64,000 bases of DNA from VRUE01 sp963729995 (GTDB lineage Bacteria > Actinomycetota > Thermoleophilia > Solirubrobacterales > 70-9): assembly GCA_963729995.1 (NCBI GenBank), contig CAVSPF010000003.1:1240001-1304000 (forward strand), read 5' to 3'. How positions within the stretch are numbered: position 1 is the stretch's first letter; each line of letters opens with the position of its first letter. Below, piece after piece: positions 34,262 to 41,828 of the stretch. The notes beneath the pieces were generated by a model. It searched no databases and was not told the DNA's origin. It worked only from the letters and a program-made list of their open reading frames with translations. The position numbers and the translations under genes are program-made.

Positions 34262-34968
34262 GCCTCCTCTGTTGCGGGAATGGGTCGGACATGAGGCGCT
34301 CGCTCGCGCCGCGCCGCAGGCGGCAGCTCCGCGCCGCCGAGGTGCTCCCTGGCGCCCTCATGCGCCCGGTCGGAAGAGCGAGCTTTCGCTCCGGCCCTCT
34401 TGGCCGCGCCGGAGAAGACCCGGTTGACGAAGAGACCGCCGATGACCGGCGCCGTCATCAGCACCCACCAGCGGAACCAGACGGTCGAGGCATCGGTGCC
34501 GGCCATGAACGCATGGCCCAGCCCCAGCACGTAGACGAGCACCGTCGCCCGATGCGCTTTGCGCCAGAGCCGCGCACCGATCCGCCTGCGCAGGTAGTAG
34601 CTGAGGCCGAGCAGCGCGGCCAGGTAGCCGCCGATGATCCCCAGCCCTGTTGCGAGCGGCCGGAAGCTCATCGTGAAGGGGACGGTGATCCCGGCGATGC
34701 CCGGATTCAGCCAGGGATCTCCGAGCAGGGTGATGCCGTGAACGGCGATCGCGACAAGCCCGGCCAGCGCCGCCTGCTCGTGGATCGCCAGCAGCTTGCG
34801 GGAGAGGCCGGGCCGGCGCATGACCTTGCCGGACATCGCCAGTCCCAGGCCGACCGAGATCGTGACCAGGACCAGCGCGACGAGGCCCGACGCGCGGCTT
34901 GCCAGCCACCAGCCGTGAGTTTCAAGGGTGGATGCCGCGCTCACACCGGTCGCCGCCGCCGTGCTCAC
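34258..34968 (-). CDS. Ferric-reductase-like transmembrane haem protein
   Basis: 236 residues with six hydrophobic helices and paired histidines suited to haem b: HEQAALAGLVAIAVHG in one helix and HRATVLVYVLGLGHAF in a later one, as in the ferric reductase-like transmembrane domain family (PF01794; YedZ/MsrQ relatives). The C-terminal about 50 residues are hydrophilic and Arg/Ala-rich. It starts with GTG 34968, overlapping the ApbE stop (GTGA). In comparable operons such proteins move electrons across the membrane to an extracellular flavin protein; here the acceptor is not obvious. Confidence 0.85.
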   Translation of the reverse strand: MSTAAATGVSAASTLETHGWWLASRASGLVALVLVTISVGLGLAMSGKVMRRPGLSRKLLAIHEQAALAGLVAIAVHGITLLGDPWLNPGIAGITVPFTMSFRPLATGLGIIGGYLAALLGLSYYLRRRIGARLWRKAHRATVLVYVLGLGHAFMAGTDASTVWFRWWVLMTAPVIGGLFVNRVFSGAAKRAGAKARSSDRAHEGAREHLGGAELPPAARRERAPHVRPIPATEEA

Positions 34969-35960
34969 AGCGCGGCCCTCCCCAGCGCACCCTCGGGCAG
35001 GCGGACGCGCGGCTTGCCGACGCTGAGCGGGCCGACCGGCTCAACCCAGCCGTTGTCGTGGACGAGCAGGCCCCCGCGCTCGGCGAGGACCTCGCGGCCG
35101 CCCGCGGGGCCGGAGAGCAGCGCCGCCTTGGAGAGCGTCTCGGCCTCAACCGCCGTGTCAGCCAGCGCGGTGGCGCCGATCAGCCCGGTCCAGGCCGGCT
35201 CACCGGTCGCCGGATCGAGCAGGTGGTGCGCATAGCGGCCGTCGGGACCGCGCCAGATCCGCACGTTGAGGCCGGAGGTGGTCACCGCCCCCGAGCCGAG
35301 CCGCAGGACGTGGGCGCGCTCGCCCGTCAAGGGGTGTTCGACGAAGATCTCGTAGGGCCGGACGAGCGCGTCGGCGCCGCCGATCCGGATGTCTCCGCCG
35401 CAGTCGACGATGAACCGCGAGTAGCCGCGCAGCTGGCTTGCGATCAGGTCCGCAGCGAGCCCCTTGCCGGTCCCGCCGGTATCGAAGCGCAGGCCGGGCG
35501 GCCGGGCGATCGTCTCCGCCGTGTCGTCGACCTCGAACCCCCGCCAGCGCGCGGCTGGGTTGGGGCTCGCCGGGTGGCGCGGCGGGGCCTCGTCCAGGGC
35601 GGCGCCGAGCGGGGCGCCCGGCACGCCGGCACGTGAAGCCGTGTATCCGGCGGACTCGATCTCGTCGGCCAGCGTCGGGTCTACCAGGCCATTGCTGCGC
35701 TCTGCCGCCGAGAGCCCGGCTTTCACCGCCTGCCGCAACAGCTCGGAGGCTGGGACACAGCGGCGAGGATCGGCATTCAGCGCACACAGCTCGCTGTCCG
35801 GTTTGAAGCGAGACAGCCTCGCGTCGAACTCGACCACGAACCGCCGTGCCTGTTCGGCCGCTGCCGGCGCCGGTGCCATCCCGGGCCCCGGCTCGCCGAT
35901 CAGCAGCCGCACATGCGAACCCATCGCATCGAAGATGACGTCGTGCTCGCCCATGCTCAT
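34965..35960 (-). CDS. apbE: FAD:protein FMN transferase (ApbE)
   Basis: 331 residues. ApbE attaches FMN from FAD to a Thr/Ser of exported target proteins. Family features: AMGSHVRLLI at the N-terminus, FDARLSRFKPDSELCALN, the Mg2+/FAD box FDTGGTGKGLAADLI, and VDCGGDIRIGG, with ATTSGL and HHLLDPATG later. No lipoprotein signal is visible, so it may act inside the cell or be exported differently. The start overlaps the upstream small-protein gene by 4 bases (ATGA) and its stop overlaps the haem protein gene. Confidence 0.93.
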   Translation of the reverse strand: MSMGEHDVIFDAMGSHVRLLIGEPGPGMAPAPAAAEQARRFVVEFDARLSRFKPDSELCALNADPRRCVPASELLRQAVKAGLSAAERSNGLVDPTLADEIESAGYTASRAGVPGAPLGAALDEAPPRHPASPNPAARWRGFEVDDTAETIARPPGLRFDTGGTGKGLAADLIASQLRGYSRFIVDCGGDIRIGGADALVRPYEIFVEHPLTGERAHVLRLGSGAVTTSGLNVRIWRGPDGRYAHHLLDPATGEPAWTGLIGATALADTAVEAETLSKAALLSGPAGGREVLAERGGLLVHDNGWVEPVGPLSVGKPRVRLPEGALGRAAL

Positions 35961-36292
35961 GAGGCGCCTGTCGTAACCGGGGCGGACGAGGAGGAGAGTG
36001 AGCCGACGGACGGCCCGCTGCTGCTGACGCTCGAGCGGCCGGGGGTCGGCAGGATCGTCGTGATGACGCGGCTCTTTATCACCTGCCGCACCAGAACCGG
36101 GCGGGATGCCACGGCGCCGCCCAGCGATGGATCCCTGCCGCTGCTGAGCTGGTAGGTGAGGAAGGCGAGCAGGACCGCGAAGAGGGCGATCGAGCCCGAG
36201 AACACCAGGGCCGGGCCGGGCCGACGGCCGCGGGACGCCGGGTCGCCCCGCGGAGCCGGTCGGACCGGGGTTTGGGGAGAAAGCTCAGTCAC
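35957..36292 (-). CDS. Small single-pass membrane protein, Ser/Thr-rich tail (unknown)
   Basis: 111 residues from GTG 36292: a Pro/Arg-rich cytoplasmic start, one membrane helix (about 32-50), then an exterior part RPVLVRQVIKSRVITTILPT and a Ser-rich tail ending SSSSAPVTTGAS. The last residues resemble the [S/T]GA[S/T] core of ApbE flavinylation sites, although the usual upstream Asp is missing. The gene sits between the 160-residue repeat protein and apbE, overlapping both, so it is part of the redox operon and a candidate ApbE partner. No family is recognised. Confidence 0.6.
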   Translation of the reverse strand: MTELSPQTPVRPAPRGDPASRGRRPGPALVFSGSIALFAVLLAFLTYQLSSGRDPSLGGAVASRPVLVRQVIKSRVITTILPTPGRSSVSSSGPSVGSLSSSSAPVTTGAS

Positions 36293-36767
36293 CGTGATCG
36301 CCACCCTCGTGCTCGCCGCCGCCACTGGCGTGAGTGACCACCGCGCCGCCCTTGCCACCACCGCCGCCGCCACTCGTGTGGGTCACGACTGGCGCCGAGT
36401 GGGAGCCGTGAGACCCTGCGGCGGCGCCGCTGGTGTGGGTCACGACTGGCGCCGAGTGGGAGGCCGAAGGGACCGATCCGACCGAGGAGGAGCCGGTGGC
36501 GACGTGCGCGCCGCTCGTCCCGCCCGCTGCACCGCCGAAGGCGGTGCCGGTGCGGCCGGCGGCGACGGGGGACGCTCCGACCGGGTGCTTCGGCTTGACG
36601 TGCTTGATCACGTGGATCGTTCGCCGTATCACCTTGGTTCGGACCAGGGGCTTGGTCGCCACCGGCTGGGGTGCCTTCTGGTGGCCCGCGCTCAACGCCA
36701 GGCCGGTGAGGCCACCCAGACCCAAGATGGTGGCTCCCGCTGCGATTCGTGTCTTGAAGCTCTTCAC
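36285..36767 (-). CDS. Exported protein with PVVTHTSG repeats and His/Asp-rich end (unknown)
   Basis: 160 residues from GTG 36767 (AGGAGG 9 bases upstream). A signal-like start (KTRIAAGATILGLGGLTGLA) is followed by a basic Val/Lys/Ile stretch, the box PVAAGRTG, a Gly/Ala/Ser-rich region, then SHSAPVVTHTSG twice and GAVVTHASGG once, and an acidic, His-rich end (GGGEHEGGDHGD). A paralogue with the same start and boxes lies at 39553-39810. It is the first gene of the redox operon, overlapping the next gene by 8 bases. The His/Asp tail may bind metal. No known family. Confidence 0.65.
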   Translation of the reverse strand: MKSFKTRIAAGATILGLGGLTGLALSAGHQKAPQPVATKPLVRTKVIRRTIHVIKHVKPKHPVGASPVAAGRTGTAFGGAAGGTSGAHVATGSSSVGSVPSASHSAPVVTHTSGAAAGSHGSHSAPVVTHTSGGGGGGKGGAVVTHASGGGEHEGGDHGD

Positions 36768-36905
36768 GAGTGATGACCTCCTGGCCGAAGTTGTCGCCGC
36801 ATTCTCGGAGGCCGCTCCCCAAGGCAAGCCAAGACATGGGTAAAGGGATGGCAAAACCTCATGGCAACCCCTGAATGGTCCCAAGCGCGCCGTTACAGTT
36901 GCCAG

Positions 36906-37625
36906 ATGGCCACTCAGCCGGCGCCTGGCGGGCGGATCCTCGTCGTCGAGGACGAGGCCTCGATCTCCGAGCCGTTCGCGGAGGCGCTGCGCCGTGCCGG
37001 CTTCGAACCCGTGCTGACCGGAACCGCGGCCGGGGCGCTGAGGCTGGCGGAGGAGACTGAGCCGGACCTGGTGATGCTCGACCTCGCCCTTCCCGACGGG
37101 GACGGGCGCGACGTCTGCCGCGAGCTGCGGCGACGCTCCGACGTGCCGATCGTAATGCTGACCGCGCGCGGCACCGAGATGGACAAGATCGTCGGCCTCG
37201 AGCTCGGCGCCGACGACTACGTGGTGAAGCCGTTCAGCGCCGCCGAGGTGATCTCGCGAATCCGCGCCGTGCTGCGACGCAGCGCCCCCCGCGACGCAGC
37301 GCCCGGGGAGCCGATCCGGATCGGCGAGGTGGAGATCGACCCTGCGGCGCGGATCGCCCGCCTCTGCGGCGCCGAGCTGGACCTCTCGCGCAAGGAGTTC
37401 GACCTGCTCGCCGAGCTGATGCGGAACGCGGGTCGCGTGGTGACGCGCGAGGACCTGATGTCGAGGGTCTGGGACGTCAACTGGTTCGGCTCGACGAAGA
37501 CGCTCGACGTCCACGTCGGCTGGCTGCGGCGCAAGCTCGGCGACGATCCGAACCGCCCCGCCTATATCGAGACCGTGCGGGGAGTCGGCTTCCGCTTCGC
37601 CGCGCCGGAGGGCGAGCAGCCATAA
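36906..37625 (+). CDS. Response regulator, OmpR family
   Basis: 239 residues from ATG 36906 (ATG 36861 is an alternative). Receiver: GRILVVEDEASISE, phospho-acceptor in LVMLDLALPDGDG, Lys in DYVVKPFSA. The C-terminal winged-helix domain ends YIETVRGVGFRFAAPEG. It is transcribed divergently from the redox operon (start 36767), so it probably controls that operon. It is coupled to the histidine kinase that follows: its TAA stop overlaps the proposed ATA start. Confidence 0.93.
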   Translation: MATQPAPGGRILVVEDEASISEPFAEALRRAGFEPVLTGTAAGALRLAEETEPDLVMLDLALPDGDGRDVCRELRRRSDVPIVMLTARGTEMDKIVGLELGADDYVVKPFSAAEVISRIRAVLRRSAPRDAAPGEPIRIGEVEIDPAARIARLCGAELDLSRKEFDLLAELMRNAGRVVTREDLMSRVWDVNWFGSTKTLDVHVGWLRRKLGDDPNRPAYIETVRGVGFRFAAPEGEQP

Positions 37626-39019
37626 CGCTCCGAGCGACCCTGCTGCTGGCGCTGGCCTACGTCCTGCTGCTGGCGCTGATCGCGCTCGGCGTACCGCTCG
37701 CGGTGAGCATGCGCGACCGGGTGAACGCCGAGGTGCGCGGCCAGGCACGCAGCCAGGCCGATGTCGTCGCGGCGAGCGCCGCGGAGCTGCTCCGCCCGGC
37801 CGACCGCGCCGGCCTGCGGCGCCTCGTCAACATCTCCGCCGACAGCGTGCGCGGCCGGGTGATCGTCGTCGACCGCCGCGGCCGCCTGCTCGCCGACTCG
37901 GCGGGGGAGCCGGCCGGGCGCAGCTACGCGAGCCGGCCCGAGGTGCAGGCGGCGCTGCGCGGGCGCGGGCGCGGCGAGCAGATCACGCGCAGCAGCGAAA
38001 CGCTCGGGGCCTCGATCCTCGCCACCTCGGTGCCGGTGCTCAGCAACCGCCACATCAACGGAGCGGTGCGGGTCACCCAGAGCATCGCGGCGGTGAACCG
38101 CGCGGTGCGCACCTCGATCCTCGACCTGGCGGCGCTGGCCGGTGTCGTGCTGCTGCTGGGCATGGCCGCCGGGGCCGTGGTCGCCCAGCAGATTGCACGG
38201 CCGATCCGGCGGCTGGACCGGGCGGCGCGCCGGGTCGCCACCGGCGATCTCGACTCGACGGTCGCGATCGAGGGCAGCACCGAGCAGCGCTCGCTGGCGC
38301 GCGCCTTCAACGAGATGACCCAGCGAATCAAGCGGCTGCTGCGGGTGCAGCAGGACTTCGTCGCCGACGCCTCGCATCAGTTGCGAACCCCGCTGACCGG
38401 GCTGCGCTTGAGGCTGGAGGGACTCGCCGATCGCTTCCGCGGCCAGGATCCCGCCGCCGCCGAGCTGGAGGCGGGGCTGCGGGAGATCGACCGGCTCTCG
38501 CTGATCGTCGACGAGCTGCTGATCCTCAGCCGGGCCGGTGAGCACGAGCTGCCCGCGGAGCGGGCCGGCCTCGACGACGCGGCGGCGCGAGCGGCGGAGC
38601 GCTGGCGGCGGAGCGCCAACGAGCGGTCGATCGAGCTGGAGGTCCGCGACGGCGGCGAACCCGCCCACACCTGGTGCGCGACGCTCGACCTCGACCGCTC
38701 GATCGACGCGCTGCTGGAGAACGCGCTGCGGTACTCGCCGAGCGGCTCGACCGTGACGATCGAAGTCGGCCCCGGCCTCGTGGAGATCCTCGACCGCGGG
38801 CCGGGGCTGGAGCCCGGCGAGGAGGAGGCCGTCTTCGACCGCTTCAGTCGGGGCAGCGCCGGCCGGCGGGGGCCCGGCGGCACCGGCCTCGGCCTGCCGA
38901 TCGCCCGCGAGCTGACCCGCCAGTGGGGCGGTGACGTGACGCTGTCCAACCGGGAGGGGGGCGGGGCGCGGGCGTCGATCCGGCTCCCACCGGACTCCGG
39001 CGGGGAGGGGCGGCGATGA
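37622..39019 (+). CDS. Sensor histidine kinase with HAMP domain
   Basis: About 465 residues if read from ATA 37622. Helix 1 (TLLLALAYVLLLALIALGVP), an extracytoplasmic sensor region (about 35-160), helix 2, HAMP (IARPIRRLDRAARRVATGDL), phospho-acceptor FVADASHQLRTPLTGL, N-box LLENALRYSPSG, DRGPGLEPG, GTGLGLPIARELT. The first in-frame GTG/ATG (37703/37709) would remove helix 1, so a non-standard start (ATA overlapping the regulator stop as ATAA) or an error is likely. Partner of the preceding response regulator. Confidence 0.88.
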   Translation: MTLRATLLLALAYVLLLALIALGVPLAVSMRDRVNAEVRGQARSQADVVAASAAELLRPADRAGLRRLVNISADSVRGRVIVVDRRGRLLADSAGEPAGRSYASRPEVQAALRGRGRGEQITRSSETLGASILATSVPVLSNRHINGAVRVTQSIAAVNRAVRTSILDLAALAGVVLLLGMAAGAVVAQQIARPIRRLDRAARRVATGDLDSTVAIEGSTEQRSLARAFNEMTQRIKRLLRVQQDFVADASHQLRTPLTGLRLRLEGLADRFRGQDPAAAELEAGLREIDRLSLIVDELLILSRAGEHELPAERAGLDDAAARAAERWRRSANERSIELEVRDGGEPAHTWCATLDLDRSIDALLENALRYSPSGSTVTIEVGPGLVEILDRGPGLEPGEEEAVFDRFSRGSAGRRGPGGTGLGLPIARELTRQWGGDVTLSNREGGGARASIRLPPDSGGEGRR

Positions 39020-39086
39020 CTTTGCCGGAGCTTTACCGACCGCTCTCTAAGGTCGGGGCCTTGAGCAAACCGACGCAGACGCAGAG

Positions 39087-39485
39087 GTGGGTGTGAGGGT
39101 GCCGGCGACGATCCGCTGGCTCGGGCTGGCGTTGCTCGGCATCCTGATCGCGGCCGGCGTCGCGTTCGCGGCCAGCCGCCTCGCCAGCCAGCAGATCGGC
39201 CTCGCCTCCGAACCGATCTCGGCGGGCGACACCCTGGCGCCGACGCTTCAGCCGCACCGGCGACCCGGCAGGCAGCGGCCTCACCATCGCCCGGCGAGGA
39301 CCCGTACCACAACGACTCCACCGGCCACGACAACCACCCCCCCGCCCCCCCCGCCGGCGACCACCGAAACGGTCGCCCCCCAACCCCGGCCCGAAGAACC
39401 ACGCTACCCAAGCCACGCGGGGGGCCATGACGGAGAGCACGGAGGGGGGCATAGCGGGGGGCACGCGGGACACGCCGACGATTGA
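39087..39485 (+). CDS. Small exported protein with Pro/Thr linker and His-rich end (unknown)
   Basis: Up to 132 residues; GTG at 39087, 39093 or 39099 could start it. A membrane or signal helix (about 10-28) is followed by QQIGLASEPISAGDTLAP, a basic stretch, a Thr/Pro linker (TTTTPP repeats) and a C-terminal tail of repeated His-Gly-Gly/Asp (GGHDGEHGGGHSGGHAGHAD) suited to metal binding. It follows the histidine kinase by 67 bases on the same strand. The tail type resembles the end of the 160-residue protein of the divergent redox operon. No family. Confidence 0.6.
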   Translation: MGVRVPATIRWLGLALLGILIAAGVAFAASRLASQQIGLASEPISAGDTLAPTLQPHRRPGRQRPHHRPARTRTTTTPPATTTTPPPPPPATTETVAPQPRPEEPRYPSHAGGHDGEHGGGHSGGHAGHADD

Positions 39486-39488
39486 TCA

Positions 39489-39524
39489 GGGCCCACCCCG
39501 GTCGGGACCTACCGGGGTGAGCCC
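39489..39524. terminator. Bidirectional hairpin terminator between convergent small-protein genes
   Basis: A 14-bp stem (39489-39502 with 39511-39524; one C-A mismatch on the plus strand, G-U on the minus) with an 8-base loop, lying between the stops at 39485 (plus) and 39553 (minus). Its position makes a shared terminator likely. Confidence 0.6.
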
Positions 39525-39552
39525 TTGCCCTTAGTGGTTTTGAGACGGCTTC

Positions 39553-39810
39553 TTACTCGTCGAACCGCCCGCCGGCGCCGCTGGCGCGGGTGACGATCGG
39601 GGGCCGGGTGCTCGAGCCTGTGCGCCCCGCGACGGGCTGGTTGACGATTGCGCCGCTGGCGGTGGTGACGACGGGCGCCGAGCCGCTGCGGACAGCCAGC
39701 TTCTGACTCGCTGCCGGGATGCCGTGGTTCGTGCCAAGCGCGACCCCGCCGAGGGCGCCAAGTCCGAGGACGGTCGCACCAGCTGCAAGCTTTGCTCTTC
39801 GGTTGGTCAT
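39553..39810 (-). CDS. Small exported protein, paralogue of the PVVTxxSG-repeat protein (unknown)
   Basis: 85 residues from ATG 39810. The start KLAAGATVLGLGALGGVALG parallels the 160-residue protein at 36285-36767, as do the boxes PVAGRTG, SAPVVTTASGA and PPIVTRASGA. It lacks the His-rich tail and ends GGRFDE. It is a single gene with no close operon partner (transketolase lies 110 bases upstream). Signal-like N-terminus, probably exported. The shared repeat suggests a family specific to this lineage; function unknown. Confidence 0.6.
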   Translation of the reverse strand: MTNRRAKLAAGATVLGLGALGGVALGTNHGIPAASQKLAVRSGSAPVVTTASGAIVNQPVAGRTGSSTRPPIVTRASGAGGRFDE

Positions 39811-39920
39811 GGATCGCTCCTTCGGAAATCGGTCGACCCATTCTGCGCCGCGATGGGCAAGGAGACGCCCAAGCGAAAGCAAAGAGTTGGTGAAGGGTTC
39901 TTCGCGCTCGCCGCGGCCCG

Positions 39921-41777
39921 CTACAGGACCTGCTCGGCGGCGGCGGCGATGTGCGCCGCGTCGATGCCGGCGGCGGCCAGGAGCTCCTCCGGCGGCCCGC
40001 TGCCGGGCCGCCCCGAGACGGCGAGGCGGACCAGCGGGACGCCGGCGCCCGCGCCGGCCAGCACGCCGCCGACGGTCTCGCCGATCCCGCCCTCGGGCCA
40101 GTGGTCCTCGACCGTGACCAGCGCCCGCGTCTCCGCCGCGGCGGCCAGCAGCGTGCCGGCGTCGACCGGCTTGACCGAGTAGAGGTCGATCACCCGCGCG
40201 GCGATGCCACGCCCAGCGAGCTGCTCGGCGGCGGCAAGGCATTCGTGCAGGGTTATGCCGGCGCCGATCAGCGTGACTTCGTCGTCCGCGCCGGAGCGCA
40301 GCGTGCGGCTGCCGCCGATCTCGAAGCTCTCGCCCGGCTCGTAGAGCACCGGCGTCGCGCCGCGGGTCGTGCGCATGTAGCTGATGCCGCGGTGCTCCCG
40401 CATCGCGTCGACCAGCTCCACGGTCTGGTTCGCGTCGCACGGGTAGAGCACGACGCTGCCGAAGACCGCGCGCAGCGAGGCGATGTCCTCGAGCGCCATC
40501 TGCGACGGTCCGTCGGCGCCGATCGAGACGCCGACGTGGGAGCCGCAGAGCTTCAGGTCGGCATCGGAGATCGCGGCCATGCGGACGAAGTCGTAACCGC
40601 GGCTGAGGAAGGCTCCGAAGGTCGAGGCGAAGGGCTTCCAGCCCCGCACCTGCATGCCGACCGCCGCCGCGACCATCTGCTGCTCGGCGATGAACATCTC
40701 GAAGAAGCGGCCGGGGTGCTTCGCTGCGAAGCGCTCCGCATAGGTCGAGTTGCCGACCTCGGCGTCGAGCGCCACGACCCGATCGTCGATCGAGGCGATC
40801 CAGCTGAGCGCGTCGCCGTAGGCCCCGCGGGTCGCGACCTTCGCGCCGACCTCATAGGCGGGGCGCTCGACCGCTGCGCCGGCCACCTCGAAGGGACGGG
40901 CCGCGGGCGGCGCCTGCACGTCCACCCGCAGCGACCGCTCTCCGCCCAGCTCCTCGATCGCCGCCTCGGGATCGGCGAGCGGCTTGCCATGCCAGCCGGG
41001 CTCGTCCTCGACCGCGGCAACGCCGGCGCCCTTCTTGGTGCGGGCGAAGATCACGGCGGGGAGGTCGGCCTGCAGGGCCTGTGCGTAGGCGTCGTCGATC
41101 GCCTCGACGTCGTGGCCGTCGATCTCCTGCACGTGCCAGCCGCAGGCGCTCACGCGCGCCGCCAGCCCGGCGGTGTCCCACTCGTGCATGGTCAGGCCGC
41201 GCTGGCCAAACCGGTTGACGTCGACGACGGCGATCAGGTTGTCGAGGCGGTTGTGGCCGGCGTGCTCGAAGGCCTCCCACATCGACCCCTCGGCCAGCTC
41301 GGAGTCCCCGCACAGCACCCACACCCGCAGCTCCGAGGACTCGAGGCGAGCGGCGGCGAGCGCGATGCCGACGGCGATCGGCAGGCCCTGGCCGAGCGAG
41401 CCGGTCGCGACGTCGACCCAGGGGATCTCAGGCGTCGGGTGGCCCTGCAGGCGGGAGCCGAACTTGCGGAAGCTGAGCAGCTCCTCGTCGTCGATCGCCC
41501 CGGCCATCTTGTAGAGCCCGTAGAGCAGCGGCGAGGCATGGCCCTTGGAGAAGACGAGGTGGTCGTTCGCCCGGTGCTCGGGAGAGGAGAAGTCGTAGCG
41601 CAGGTGGCGGGCGAAGAGCACCGCCATCAGGTCGGCGGCCGACATCGAGGAGGTCGGGTGGCCGGAGCCGGCGGCCGCGCAGGCCCGCACCGAGTCGACG
41701 CGCAGCTGCTGGGCCAGCTCCCGCAGCAGCTCGGGGCTCGCGGCCTGCTCGGTGGTTACCTGGGACGGGGAGGACAT
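39921..41777 (-). CDS. tkt: Transketolase
   Basis: 618 residues, TPP-dependent transfer of two-carbon units in the pentose phosphate pathway. N-terminal TPP-binding half: RACAAAGSGHPTSSMSAAD, FSKGHASPLLYG, CGDSELAEGSMWEAFEHAG. Pyrimidine-binding half: MFIAEQQMVAAAVGM and a FASTFGAFLSRGYDF segment; a C-terminal transketolase domain follows. At 618 residues it is shorter than E. coli TktA (about 660) and closer to the animal-type enzymes. A stand-alone gene; the 51-base gap downstream to nadA contains nothing notable. Confidence 0.95.
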   Translation of the reverse strand: MSSPSQVTTEQAASPELLRELAQQLRVDSVRACAAAGSGHPTSSMSAADLMAVLFARHLRYDFSSPEHRANDHLVFSKGHASPLLYGLYKMAGAIDDEELLSFRKFGSRLQGHPTPEIPWVDVATGSLGQGLPIAVGIALAAARLESSELRVWVLCGDSELAEGSMWEAFEHAGHNRLDNLIAVVDVNRFGQRGLTMHEWDTAGLAARVSACGWHVQEIDGHDVEAIDDAYAQALQADLPAVIFARTKKGAGVAAVEDEPGWHGKPLADPEAAIEELGGERSLRVDVQAPPAARPFEVAGAAVERPAYEVGAKVATRGAYGDALSWIASIDDRVVALDAEVGNSTYAERFAAKHPGRFFEMFIAEQQMVAAAVGMQVRGWKPFASTFGAFLSRGYDFVRMAAISDADLKLCGSHVGVSIGADGPSQMALEDIASLRAVFGSVVLYPCDANQTVELVDAMREHRGISYMRTTRGATPVLYEPGESFEIGGSRTLRSGADDEVTLIGAGITLHECLAAAEQLAGRGIAARVIDLYSVKPVDAGTLLAAAAETRALVTVEDHWPEGGIGETVGGVLAGAGAGVPLVRLAVSGRPGSGPPEELLAAAGIDAAHIAAAAEQVL

Positions 41778-41828
41778 GAAGGGCGACTCTATCTGCGGCC
41801 CTGCGGCGGCGTCGGCATGCGCGCGAAG

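Noticed and set aside
36285..36767. Sortase-type or repeat-adhesin anchoring of the PVVTHTSG protein
   Set aside because: No LPXTG-like motif, C-terminal helix or basic tail; the end is acidic and His-rich.
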